Shown: positions 1 through 6,899 of the stretch, piece by piece
How the letters are laid out: each line of letters opens with the position of its first letter
Position numbering within the stretch: the stretch's first letter is position 1
DNA from: JBFWIL01 sp050256015
Lineage (GTDB): Bacteria; Bacteroidota; Bacteroidia; Bacteroidales; Prolixibacteraceae
NCBI GenBank assembly: GCA_050256015.1
Contig: JBFWIL010000124.1
Span: 1-7,688 of the forward strand
Direction: 5' to 3'
DNA length: 7,688 bases
Translations under genes and position numbers: made by a program
Notes under the pieces: model-generated
Told to the model about the DNA's origin: nothing
The model's input: only the letters and a program-made list of their open reading frames with translations
Database searches by the model: none

Positions 1-71
1 CGGTGCTCCCCCGGACCAATAAAAGAATCAGTTAGACAACGCTCCCGAATTATTATCCGATTCTCCTGATA

Positions 72-2132
72 TTACTTTTCAATCCGTACTCGTGCATCCA
101 CTGCAACAATACGGTCTCCGCTTCCAAGCAGCGGATTGATATCCATCTCCCTGATCTCGGTCGCAAAGCGAAGCATGCTGGAAAGGCGAACCAGAATATC
201 TGCAAACACACGCGGATTAACCCCCTCCTGTCCGCGATAGCCCTTGATAATAGCATATGAACGAAGATTCCGTATCATGGAAGCAGCCTCGCGGTATGTC
301 AGCGGAGCCAGTCCGGCACGAACATCCTTAAGCACTTCCACCAGAATACCTCCGGTTCCGCAAAGCATAATATGCCCGAAGCGATTCTCATATTTGGCTC
401 CGATAAACAGTTCCATGCCGGAAACCATTTCGGCCATTAGCACGGCGGTTGTTTCCGGGATACAGATCAGCCGCCGGAATTCCTGTTTAACGGTCTTCCT
501 GTTCCGGACATTCAAAACCACGCCGCCCACATCGGTCTTGTGCACCGGACCGACGACCTTCATAACCAGGGGAAAGCCCAGTTCTTCGGCAGCAGCCAGG
601 GCTTCCTCCATATTAACCGTCACTTTTCCCTGCACCCGGGGAATACCGGCCGCATCAAAAAGCTGAGCAATCACATCGGGGGACTGATAGCCCACCGATG
701 TTTCTTCAATGATCTTCCGGATCCGGGGTACATCTATTTCCCCCGGCATGACGTGTTCCTCATGCGGTTTGGGCGTATGGTATACCCGGCTCAGCGCCCG
801 TCCCAACACCACTTCATCCGGGAAATTGACATTCCCGGAAGAGACAAAACGCTCCACCTCTCTGCGGACATTGAGCACGGAAGGCAAAACCGGATAAATA
901 GGTTTACGGCAGCACCGCATCTTCCGGTTCAGCATATCATACACGTCGCGTACCGGAAACAAACCGGGACTCCCGTAAATCACAGCCATCGCATCGACTT
1001 CCCGGAAATCCCGCTCACAGGCATCGATGATTGCAGCCAGCTGATCGGCTGTTCCCGTCGCTAGAAAGTCGATCGGGTTTTCCACCGATGATCCGGGGAA
1101 AAGCCGGTTCTTCAGTTCCTCTTTTGCCGGCGAGTCGGCAATTCTTGGAATGCGCAGTCCGCCGGCTTCCAGCGCATCGGTCAGCATTATGGCTGGTCCG
1201 CCAGCATGTGTAATGATAGCCAGGCGGTTTCCTTTCAATTCCTTGCACATAAAAATATTCCCTACCGTGGTCAGTTCCTCCCTCCCGAAGCACCTTACAA
1301 TACCGGCCTTCCTGAACAGGGCTTCCACGGCCAGATCGGAACTGGCCAGGGCTCCGGTGTGCGAAGAAGCTGCACGGCTGCCGGCATTCCCCGTGCCGGC
1401 CTTGATGGCTGCAATCCGGCATCCCTTTTGAACCAGTGAGCGGGCATGCTTTAAAAATTTATCCGGATCGTTAATACTTTCTACATACAAGAGTTTCACA
1501 GGAGGACTGCAGGCCGGATCAAATTTTTTATCCATGTATTCAAGAACTTCCTCCACCCCGGTCTGGGCCGAATTGCCCACCGAAAAAACACTGGCAAATT
1601 TCAGTCCCTTGGAAATTCCCGATTCCATGATAAACACCGCTGTGGCTCCGGAACTGGAAATAAAGTCACAGCCCATCGGATCAAGCCGGGGAACCGGAGC
1701 AGTAAATACACTGGCATGAGCGGGGGTGATCATCCCGATACAATTTGGCCCGATCAGACTGCCCCGGCAACGGTTTACAATTGCAGCGATTTCCTCTTCA
1801 AGCCGTTTCCCTTCCTTTCCAAGTTCGCTGAAACCGGCAGAGATAATGATAAAGCCCCGGGTTCCCTTCCGGGAAGCCAGCTCTTTTACCGCATCCCGGC
1901 AAAAACGGGCCGGAATGGCCAGCACGGCCAGTTCAACAGCCGGAAGATCTTTTACTGCAGGATAGGAAACCACCCCCTGAACACGGTCTTCCTTCCGGTT
2001 AACCACCATCAGCTCTCCGGAGAATCCATGATCAATCAGGTTTTTCAGTAACTTTCCCCCGGGTTTGGAAACATTATTGGAAGCCCCCACCACAACAATA
2101 CTCCGGGGATTGATTAGTTCTCTGGCCAGCAT
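72..2132 (-). CDS. ADP-forming acetate/acyl-CoA ligase, fused alpha-beta chain
   Basis: This 686-residue cytoplasmic enzyme probably interconverts acetyl-CoA (or another acyl-CoA), ADP and phosphate with acetate, ATP and CoA, making ATP by substrate-level phosphorylation. Visible layout: an N-terminal CoA-binding Rossmann domain (about 1-135) with the glycine-rich V-V-V-G-A-S segment at 13-18; succinyl-CoA-synthetase-like ligase domains (about 150-455) with the phosphorylated-His motif S-H-T-G-A (His258) and the conserved Glu in Y-V-E-S (Glu218); then an ATP-grasp domain (about 470-686) with H-K-T-D-V-G-G (His531, the second histidine of the phosphate relay) and D-I-N-P-L (Asp664). The family usually has about 700 residues when alpha and beta are fused in this order, so the gene looks intact. 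The start gives the expected N-terminus, directly before the N-P-R-S-I-V-V-V-G strand. The leader lacks a Shine-Dalgarno motif. Acyl substrate range (acetate, propionate, branched or aryl acids) cannot be read from the sequence. A protein acetyltransferase (Pat-like) is unlikely because there is no GNAT domain. Confidence 0.93.
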   Translation of the reverse strand: MLARELINPRSIVVVGASNNVSKPGGKLLKNLIDHGFSGELMVVNRKEDRVQGVVSYPAVKDLPAVELAVLAIPARFCRDAVKELASRKGTRGFIIISAGFSELGKEGKRLEEEIAAIVNRCRGSLIGPNCIGMITPAHASVFTAPVPRLDPMGCDFISSSGATAVFIMESGISKGLKFASVFSVGNSAQTGVEEVLEYMDKKFDPACSPPVKLLYVESINDPDKFLKHARSLVQKGCRIAAIKAGTGNAGSRAASSHTGALASSDLAVEALFRKAGIVRCFGREELTTVGNIFMCKELKGNRLAIITHAGGPAIMLTDALEAGGLRIPRIADSPAKEELKNRLFPGSSVENPIDFLATGTADQLAAIIDACERDFREVDAMAVIYGSPGLFPVRDVYDMLNRKMRCCRKPIYPVLPSVLNVRREVERFVSSGNVNFPDEVVLGRALSRVYHTPKPHEEHVMPGEIDVPRIRKIIEETSVGYQSPDVIAQLFDAAGIPRVQGKVTVNMEEALAAAEELGFPLVMKVVGPVHKTDVGGVVLNVRNRKTVKQEFRRLICIPETTAVLMAEMVSGMELFIGAKYENRFGHIMLCGTGGILVEVLKDVRAGLAPLTYREAASMIRNLRSYAIIKGYRGQEGVNPRVFADILVRLSSMLRFATEIREMDINPLLGSGDRIVAVDARVRIEK

Positions 2133-2154
2133 AATACGATCTTCTCAGTTTTAC

Positions 2155-2175
2155 TGTTCCTGTTTTTCCGGAACA
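2155..2175. repeat. Perfect inverted repeat upstream of the acyl-CoA ligase gene
   Basis: TGTTCC (2155-2160) and GGAACA (2170-2175) are exact reverse complements separated by nine bases. The repeat lies 23 to 43 bases before the ligase ATG on the minus strand. The symmetric arms could be a binding site for a dimeric regulator or a small hairpin in the 5' leader. Six-base arms can arise by chance, so an operator role is only a suggestion. Confidence 0.3.
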
Positions 2176-2319
2176 TTCCATTTTACAAGGCATAACAAGC
2201 CGACACCCGGATCTTCCTCCCCGCAAACCCCAGATTTGAAAACGGAATCCGGTATTCATTTTTTCCCTGTTAAATATATGGAAAATGCCGGCCATACCAT
2301 ACATTCACAAAAAATTAAA

Positions 2320-2327
2320 TAGTTTTG
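2320..2327 (+). promoter_or_regulatory. Candidate Bacteroidota -7 promoter element
   Basis: TAGTTTTG matches the TAnnTTTG -7 consensus recognised by the primary sigma factor of Bacteroidota. It points towards the plus-strand outer-membrane protein gene and sits in an AT-rich stretch. No clear TTTG -33 element is present about 20 bases upstream, so the match is partial. If it is used, the transcript would carry a leader of roughly 175 bases before the ATG at 2511. Confidence 0.25.
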
Positions 2328-2510
2328 TCTACATTTATGAGTAACATCTCGGAACAACGAATCATTGTTTTGTGAGGGAAATACCTGCAGATCATGGTCA
2401 TGGGTCAACAAGACCAGGAAGGAGGCCCCAAAAACGAAAGGTATAAATCAAATTTCTTGTTTTCTTTGTATAGTCAACATTCGTATCACCTAATTAAAAC
2501 ATTCCACCTC

Positions 2511-3491
2511 ATGCGTACCGCGATACTAGCCCTGTTACTTGGTTTTTCCTTACTTGCACATGCCCAAAAACCGGAATATCAAATTGTTTTTCACGGCATC
2601 GGAGACAACCGGGAATTTGCAAGCAACAAAGCCTATTCCCAGACCATTCTGGGAGAACGGACCAGCCTGGAGATCGGCACCACACTTGAAGAGCACCACC
2701 GGTTCCGGATCGGGCTTAGTCATCTGTTTGAATTTGGCAGTGAGATGGATGAGCAAAAACCAAAAATAATTGCTTACTATCGTTATCAGGATGATCAAAA
2801 GACCTTTTATTTCGGCGCTTTTCCCCGGATGAAACTGATCGATTTCCCGCTTGCTCTGCTCACCGATACGCTGAAATACTACCGTCCCAATATAGAAGGA
2901 CTTTACGGAAGCTTCCGCTGGGACTGGGGGCACCAGGCAGGCTGGATCGACTGGACCGGAAGGCAGACCGACACGCGCAGGGAAGCATTTCTGGCCGCCT
3001 TCTCCGGGGAGATGCACCGCCGGTCCTTTTTTCTGCAAAACTATTTCACCCTCTTCCATTATGCGGAGACAGCCCTGGAGCCTGAGGGGGAACACATCAT
3101 AGACAACATGGGGCTGACCCTTTACCTGGGAGCGGACCTGGAAAAACTGCTTCCGCTGACCAAAACTTACGTGAAACTGGGCGTGCTCGGATCATCCATC
3201 AGGGAACGCAGCGTTTCCGATGGTTTTGAGCATGCGCTGAGTCTTACCGGACAGTTTTACGGGCAACTCAAGCAGTTTGCCCTGCGGGCCACCCTGCATC
3301 AGGGGGAAGGTCACCAGCTAATGAACGGCGACCGGTTTTATCGTTCAGACAGTTATCTGCGCACCGACATCATCTGGGACTTTATTAACGGCAGACATAT
3401 CCGGGGACATTTCAACCTCTCCTTTCATCTAACGGAAGGAAAACTGGATCACTCACAACAGCTTTCCCTGGTATACTGTTTCGGAAATTAG
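2511..3491 (+). CDS. Secreted beta-strand-rich protein, probable outer-membrane barrel, unknown function
   Basis: I do not recognise the family beyond a general resemblance to uncharacterised Bacteroidota envelope proteins. With the start at 2511 the product has 326 residues and begins with a clear signal peptide: Arg2, a hydrophobic core at 4-16, and probable cleavage after A-H-A, leaving Gln19 as the mature N-terminus. The mature part has many short alternating polar/hydrophobic segments ending in aromatic residues (for example about 84-104, 129-149, 158-183, 199-226, 241-262, 282-307 and 315-324), as expected of a beta-barrel. The last strand ends V-Y-C-F-G-N, with Phe close to the C-terminus. 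A W-G-H-Q-A-G-W-I-D-W-T-G-R-Q-T-D-T segment (about 139-155) is striking and likely conserved. An ATG at 2394 would put 39 polar residues before the signal sequence, so 2511 is preferred. No TonB-dependent receptor plug, Ig-like fold or enzyme motif is visible. It is transcribed alone, convergent with the S46 peptidase gene. Confidence 0.75.
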   Translation: MRTAILALLLGFSLLAHAQKPEYQIVFHGIGDNREFASNKAYSQTILGERTSLEIGTTLEEHHRFRIGLSHLFEFGSEMDEQKPKIIAYYRYQDDQKTFYFGAFPRMKLIDFPLALLTDTLKYYRPNIEGLYGSFRWDWGHQAGWIDWTGRQTDTRREAFLAAFSGEMHRRSFFLQNYFTLFHYAETALEPEGEHIIDNMGLTLYLGADLEKLLPLTKTYVKLGVLGSSIRERSVSDGFEHALSLTGQFYGQLKQFALRATLHQGEGHQLMNGDRFYRSDSYLRTDIIWDFINGRHIRGHFNLSFHLTEGKLDHSQQLSLVYCFGN

Positions 3492-3499
3492 ATGATCAT

Positions 3500-3515
3500 G
3501 GCTTTAAATCAAGCC
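3500..3515. terminator. Small hairpin between convergent genes
   Basis: GGCTT (3500-3504) and AAGCC (3511-3515) form a 5-bp stem with a six-base loop in the 24-bp gap between the stop of the plus-strand gene (3491) and the stop of the S46 gene (3516). Its position suits a bidirectional terminator shared by the convergent genes. The stem is short and neither side has a proper U-run, so this is a weak call. Confidence 0.22.
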
Positions 3516-5663
3516 TTAATCCACCAGGTTCATCTCTTCAAGCAGGTAACCGGCACCGGCAAACTTATCGATAAGAAACAAGACATAACGCATGTCTACC
3601 ATAATGTTCCGGCACTGGCCCGGATCGAACATATAGTCGCTCATAGTACCTTCCCAGCAACGGTCAAAATTAATCCCGACCAGGGCACCTTCGGCGTTGA
3701 CCGCCGGACTGCCCGAATTTCCACCGGTGGTATGCACCGATGCAGTGAAGGCCACGGGCATTTCGCCTGCTGCATTGGCATAAACACCGAAATCACGGTT
3801 CCGGTATAGCTCCCGAAGTCGTTCCGGCACATCATAATCGTATATTTCCGGATTATCTTTTTCCATAATTCCCTTTAATGTGGTATAATGCCTGTAGCTC
3901 ACCGCATCGTTGGGGCAGTAACCTTCCACTTTCCCGTAAGCTACCCGCAGGGTAAGGTTGGCATCCGGATATAGCGCTTCATCCTGCTGCATCTCCGTAA
4001 TGCCGGCCATATACTTTTTCTGAACCCTACTAATCTCCCGGGTTACATCACGATACACCGGTTCAATATTCTGCTGATAAAACCCGTACAGTTCCCGGAA
4101 AAGTTCCAGTACGGGATCTTTCTGTAATTTGCCGGGCATCCTGGTACCCATACGATTTACCATGGAACACAATTCGGATTCATCCGCAAGAACCGACTTT
4201 CGGTATCGCTTCAGCAACTGTCTGTCGGAGGAAGAATCCATCAGTCTGCAGAATTCCTCAGGCAGAAAAGAAACATCCAGACCGGACCTTAGTTTGCGTA
4301 AAAGACGAACGAAAACCGCTTCATCTGTCGGCCGGTCATAATTCCGGAAATGTTCCCTGGTTCGGACTTTCTGTTGTTCCCGGAAAAAATCCCGCCTTTC
4401 CGCTCCGGCCTCCGGCCAGCTTTCTGTCTGTCCCGCAAAAGAGGATGCCAGAGAAAAGATATCGGGTCCACGCAGAACAATCTCCATGTAATAATTATGG
4501 GCCCGGTCATAAGGAGCCAGATCTGCATACAATTTTTCAAACCGGTCAAGAAGACTTCCATAGTCTGCTTGCAGGGAATCATTCCGCGCACACCATTCCC
4601 GGAAACCTTGCTCAAAAGCCTGTTTTCGCTCCACCGCCTTCATCCGTCTGAGTCCTCTGATCTCCCCCTGCCATCGCTTCCAGGAATTACTTGTTCTCGC
4701 ATATTTTGATGCATATTGAATCCGGACAGCAGGATCGCGTTCCATATGACCTGCCAGTATTTTCAGTTTGATATCCCTGATTCCGATCCGGTCAGTATCA
4801 CTTTGTTTCAGAATAAGCTTAAGGGCCTGGGAAGGCAAATACCGGTCCGTACTTCCGGGGAAACCAAGAATCATGACAAAATCTTCCGGCTGAGTTCCTC
4901 CCAGGGAAACCGGGAAAAAAGACTTCGGCCGGTAAGGTACATTGCCGGGCGAATAGTCGGCAGGTTCATTGTTATTATCCGCATAAATACGGAATACGGA
5001 AAAGTCGCCCGTATGACGAGGCCACATCCAGTTGTCGGTATCTCCGCCAAACTTACCTATTGCCGAGGGAGGAGCACCAACCAGGCGGATATCACGAAAC
5101 ACCTGGTACACGTATAAAAAATACTGATTCCCGGAAAACAAGGGTTTGATTATGGCTTCATAGCAGTTGTTCTTCATGGCGTCTGCCTCAGCCTCCCGGA
5201 TATTTTCAGCCAGCTTCCCTGCCAGCTGTTCGCCCTGAAGTCCGCCGGTCCCGGTAAAAACCTGTTCCGTCACATCGTCCATCCTGACCAGGAAACGAAC
5301 CGACAAGCCGGGATTAGGAAGCTCCTCTTCCCTTGAACGGGCCCAGAAACCATCCGTAAGATAGTCCTTCCCCGGAGAACTGTGTGCCTGAATGGCACCG
5401 TATCCGCAATGATGATTGGTCAGTAACAACCCGTTTCCGGAGACAAGCTCCCCGGTACATCCCGAGCCGAACAGCACCACGGCATCCTTCATGCTGTTCC
5501 TGTTGATGCTGTATATATCTTCCGCTGTAAGACGAAAACCCATCTGCTGCATTTCCTCAAGATTATACCGGTTCAGCAGGGTCGGTATCCACATGCCCTC
5601 CCGGGCAAAGGAAAGCTGAACAAACAGAACAAAAAACAGGATAATGATCCAATTTCTACGCAT
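3516..5663 (-). CDS. S46 family dipeptidyl-peptidase, DPP11-like (Asp/Glu-specific)
   Basis: This 715-residue periplasmic serine exopeptidase should release dipeptides from the N-termini of oligopeptides. A signal peptide (1-20, hydrophobic core W-I-I-I-L-F-F-V-L-F, cleavage after S-F-A) precedes the family's E-G-M-W segment. The chymotrypsin-like triad is visible as His85 (N-H-H-C-G), probable Asp229 (F-R-I-Y-A-D) and Ser650 (G-G-N-S-G-S-P). Residues that bind the substrate amino group are also recognisable: Asn211-Trp212 (N-W-M-W-P-R-H), Asn326 and Asp667. A mostly helical domain, usual for S46, lies between the protease halves (about 280-570). Arg668, 18 residues after the catalytic Ser, corresponds to the Arg that gives Porphyromonas DPP11 its preference for Asp/Glu at P1; DPP7-type enzymes have Gly there. 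Length is normal for the family. The gene starts 14 bp after Maf with no Shine-Dalgarno motif, so it is probably co-transcribed. S46 membership is near certain; the acidic specificity is inferred from one residue. Confidence 0.93.
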   Translation of the reverse strand: MRRNWIIILFFVLFVQLSFAREGMWIPTLLNRYNLEEMQQMGFRLTAEDIYSINRNSMKDAVVLFGSGCTGELVSGNGLLLTNHHCGYGAIQAHSSPGKDYLTDGFWARSREEELPNPGLSVRFLVRMDDVTEQVFTGTGGLQGEQLAGKLAENIREAEADAMKNNCYEAIIKPLFSGNQYFLYVYQVFRDIRLVGAPPSAIGKFGGDTDNWMWPRHTGDFSVFRIYADNNNEPADYSPGNVPYRPKSFFPVSLGGTQPEDFVMILGFPGSTDRYLPSQALKLILKQSDTDRIGIRDIKLKILAGHMERDPAVRIQYASKYARTSNSWKRWQGEIRGLRRMKAVERKQAFEQGFREWCARNDSLQADYGSLLDRFEKLYADLAPYDRAHNYYMEIVLRGPDIFSLASSFAGQTESWPEAGAERRDFFREQQKVRTREHFRNYDRPTDEAVFVRLLRKLRSGLDVSFLPEEFCRLMDSSSDRQLLKRYRKSVLADESELCSMVNRMGTRMPGKLQKDPVLELFRELYGFYQQNIEPVYRDVTREISRVQKKYMAGITEMQQDEALYPDANLTLRVAYGKVEGYCPNDAVSYRHYTTLKGIMEKDNPEIYDYDVPERLRELYRNRDFGVYANAAGEMPVAFTASVHTTGGNSGSPAVNAEGALVGINFDRCWEGTMSDYMFDPGQCRNIMVDMRYVLFLIDKFAGAGYLLEEMNLVD

Positions 5664-5677
5664 AAGTATTCAAATCA

Positions 5678-6259
5678 TTAAAAATTTTTCAGATGCTGAT
5701 ACAGTTTATGCAGGGGCATGCCCATCACATTATAAAAGGAACCCTCAATGCGGTTAATCCCCACAAAGCCAATCCACTCCTGAATACCGTAGGCGCCGGC
5801 TTTGTCGTACGGACGGTAGTGGTCCACATAATAGCTTATCTCATCCAGTCCAAGCTCATCAAAACAAACCTCGGTAACGGCATGAAAGGAGACTTTCCGT
5901 TTGGCCGACAACAGATGCATACCCGTAATAACCTGATGCTTAGCCCCGGAAAGGCCCTGCAGCATAGCAACGGCCTCTTCCCGGTCGCGGGGTTTCCCCA
6001 AAACCTTATCATCCTTCCAGACAATGGTATCGGCTGTAATCAGCAATTCATTATCTTTCATGCCCTCACGTAATGCATCCGCTTTCAGCTCGGCCAGGTA
6101 AACCGGAATGGCCGTCATGCCCAGCTCGGGAGGATAGAATTCCTCCAGATGCGCCGGACGAATTTCAAAATCGAGCCCCAGTTCCCGAAGCAAATGTTGC
6201 CGGCGGGGAGACCCGGAGGCCAGTACCAACCGGTATTTTTCCAAATTTTTAAGCGTCAT
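5678..6259 (-). CDS. maf: Maf family nucleoside triphosphate pyrophosphatase (dTTP/UTP type)
   Basis: This cytoplasmic enzyme of 193 residues hydrolyses non-canonical or surplus nucleoside triphosphates to the monophosphate and pyrophosphate, a house-cleaning role linked to cell-division arrest in some bacteria. Visible motifs are the N-terminal L-A-S-G-S-P-R-R (13-20), the A-D-T catalytic Asp77, G-K-P (Lys89), I-T-G (111-113), V-T-E-V-C-F (128-133) and K-A-G-A-Y-G-I-Q (153-160) followed by I-E-G-S-F-Y-N-V-M-G. The last block resembles the YhdE (dTTP/UTP) branch rather than YceF (m7GTP). The start at 6259 places the S-P-R-R motif at the normal distance from the N-terminus. The frame stays open upstream into the HAD gene (as far as an ATG at 6457, with another at 6325), but those residues do not resemble Maf. 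It follows the HAD gene after 109 bp and precedes the S46 gene by 14 bp on the same strand. Confidence 0.92.
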   Translation of the reverse strand: MTLKNLEKYRLVLASGSPRRQHLLRELGLDFEIRPAHLEEFYPPELGMTAIPVYLAELKADALREGMKDNELLITADTIVWKDDKVLGKPRDREEAVAMLQGLSGAKHQVITGMHLLSAKRKVSFHAVTEVCFDELGLDEISYYVDHYRPYDKAGAYGIQEWIGFVGINRIEGSFYNVMGMPLHKLYQHLKNF

Positions 6260-6368
6260 ACTAGCTTGATTTTTCCGTTTAACCTCAGGAGATTCTATAC
6301 AGATGCGACCGCGAAACAACTTCATTGCAAGGGGCACAGCAGAAAGACCGCTTATCCGTGATCGCTTT

Positions 6369-6899
6369 TCAGACCGATCTCCAGAAACAGGACTTTTCAT
6401 TGATCCAATGATCCCGGGCCCGCATGACCTGTTCAATGACATCACGGACACAGCCAACTACTCCTTTTTTATCAGAAATATACAAAGAAATTTCCTTTAT
6501 TTCAGAAACAGCATCTGACGGACATACCGGAACTCCGACAAGCGACATAATCTGATAATCGACCAGATCATCCCCCATGTAAAGTATCTCAGCCTCCCGA
6601 AGCTGCGTTTTATGCATAAAATCCTGAAGTGCCGCCGGCTTGTCGCGTACGCCCATGTATATGAAATCAATTCCCAGTTTTTCGCAACGCAGCCGGACCC
6701 GTTCCACATTTCCGCCGGTAATCACCCCGATCCGGTAGCCCATGTTCAGCGCATTCCGGATGGCATAACCGTCTTTCACGTTGGCTGTCCGAACTGGATC
6801 GCCATACTCGTTCAGCGGACTTGTATCCCGGGAAAGCACACCGTCTACATCAAAGATCAGGGCTTTCACCTGATTCAGCTTTTCCTTGAAAAAAGTCAT
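6369..6899 (-). CDS. KdsC-like HAD phosphatase (probable KDO 8-phosphate phosphatase)
   Basis: This 176-residue HAD-superfamily phosphatase has the cap-less, tetramer-forming KdsC layout. Motif I is F-D-V-D-G-V (nucleophile Asp17, acid/base Asp19), motif II is I-T-G-G (Thr61), motif III is the Lys of D-K-P-A (Lys87), and motif IV is G-D-D-L-V-D (Asp110, Asp111), so the active site looks complete. The V-K-D-G-Y-A-I segment (42-48) also matches KdsC. Known members cleave 3-deoxy-D-manno-octulosonate 8-phosphate to KDO for lipopolysaccharide core synthesis; related enzymes act on KDN or sialic acid 9-phosphates, so the sugar is not certain. Classical KdsC has T-G-R in motif II and this protein has T-G-G, which I believe is usual for Bacteroidota homologues. 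Its ATG overlaps the stop of the DUF2520 gene by four bases (ATGA), implying translational coupling. No kdsA, kdsB or kdsD lies nearby. Confidence 0.88.
   Translation of the reverse strand: MTFFKEKLNQVKALIFDVDGVLSRDTSPLNEYGDPVRTANVKDGYAIRNALNMGYRIGVITGGNVERVRLRCEKLGIDFIYMGVRDKPAALQDFMHKTQLREAEILYMGDDLVDYQIMSLVGVPVCPSDAVSEIKEISLYISDKKGVVGCVRDVIEQVMRARDHWINEKSCFWRSV

Larger units (their letters stand above)
2133..2510. other. Divergent intergenic region
   Basis: This 378-bp stretch separates the starts of two divergent genes, so promoters for both must lie here unless the right-hand gene starts further upstream. I see no convincing protein-coding gene. An open frame runs from an ATG at 2394 into the plus-strand gene, but the 39 residues it would add precede a clear signal peptide and do not look like one. 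The region holds a perfect 6-bp inverted repeat near the left gene (2155-2175), a match to the Bacteroidota -7 element (2320-2327), and an AT-rich core around 2300-2335. It also has an AAGGAGG motif (2419-2425) with no start codon at a useful distance, and a short inverted repeat TGGTC/GACCA (2395-2399 with 2412-2416) that could form a weak leader hairpin. I recognise no known riboswitch or RNA. Confidence 0.6.

Noticed and set aside
1..22. Left-edge sequence ending in GGACCA, considered as a tRNA 3' end or the tail of a convergent gene
   Set aside because: The bases before it do not form a T-arm with the conserved C61 and loop, and reading frames here are too short to choose between, so neither call can be supported.
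25..63. GAATC/GATTC inverted repeat downstream of the acyl-CoA ligase stop, considered as a terminator
   Set aside because: The stem is only 5 bp with a 29-base loop, too weak for an intrinsic terminator even though T-rich sequence follows on the minus strand.
540..1064. 174-residue plus-strand open frame inside the acyl-CoA ligase gene
   Set aside because: It lies wholly within a gene with intact catalytic motifs, and its translation is rich in His, Pro and Arg with no recognisable fold.
2394..2510. Upstream ATG that would extend the outer-membrane protein by 39 residues
   Set aside because: The added segment is polar and would bury the signal peptide that begins at the ATG at 2511.
2550..3095. 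181-residue open frame on the minus strand, antisense to the outer-membrane protein gene
   Set aside because: The plus-strand frame has a signal peptide and coherent barrel-like pattern through this stretch; the antisense translation shows no domain, signal or start context.
3492..3809. Plus-strand open frame directly after the outer-membrane protein stop
   Set aside because: It is antisense to the C-terminal catalytic part of the S46 peptidase (Ser650 and Arg668 region), which explains the sequence fully.
6369..6899. Motif II of the HAD protein reads T-G-G rather than the T-G-R of classical KdsC, considered as a sign of lost or altered activity
   Set aside because: All catalytic Asp, Thr and Lys residues are present, and to my recollection Bacteroidota homologues linked to DUF2520 commonly have T-G-G.
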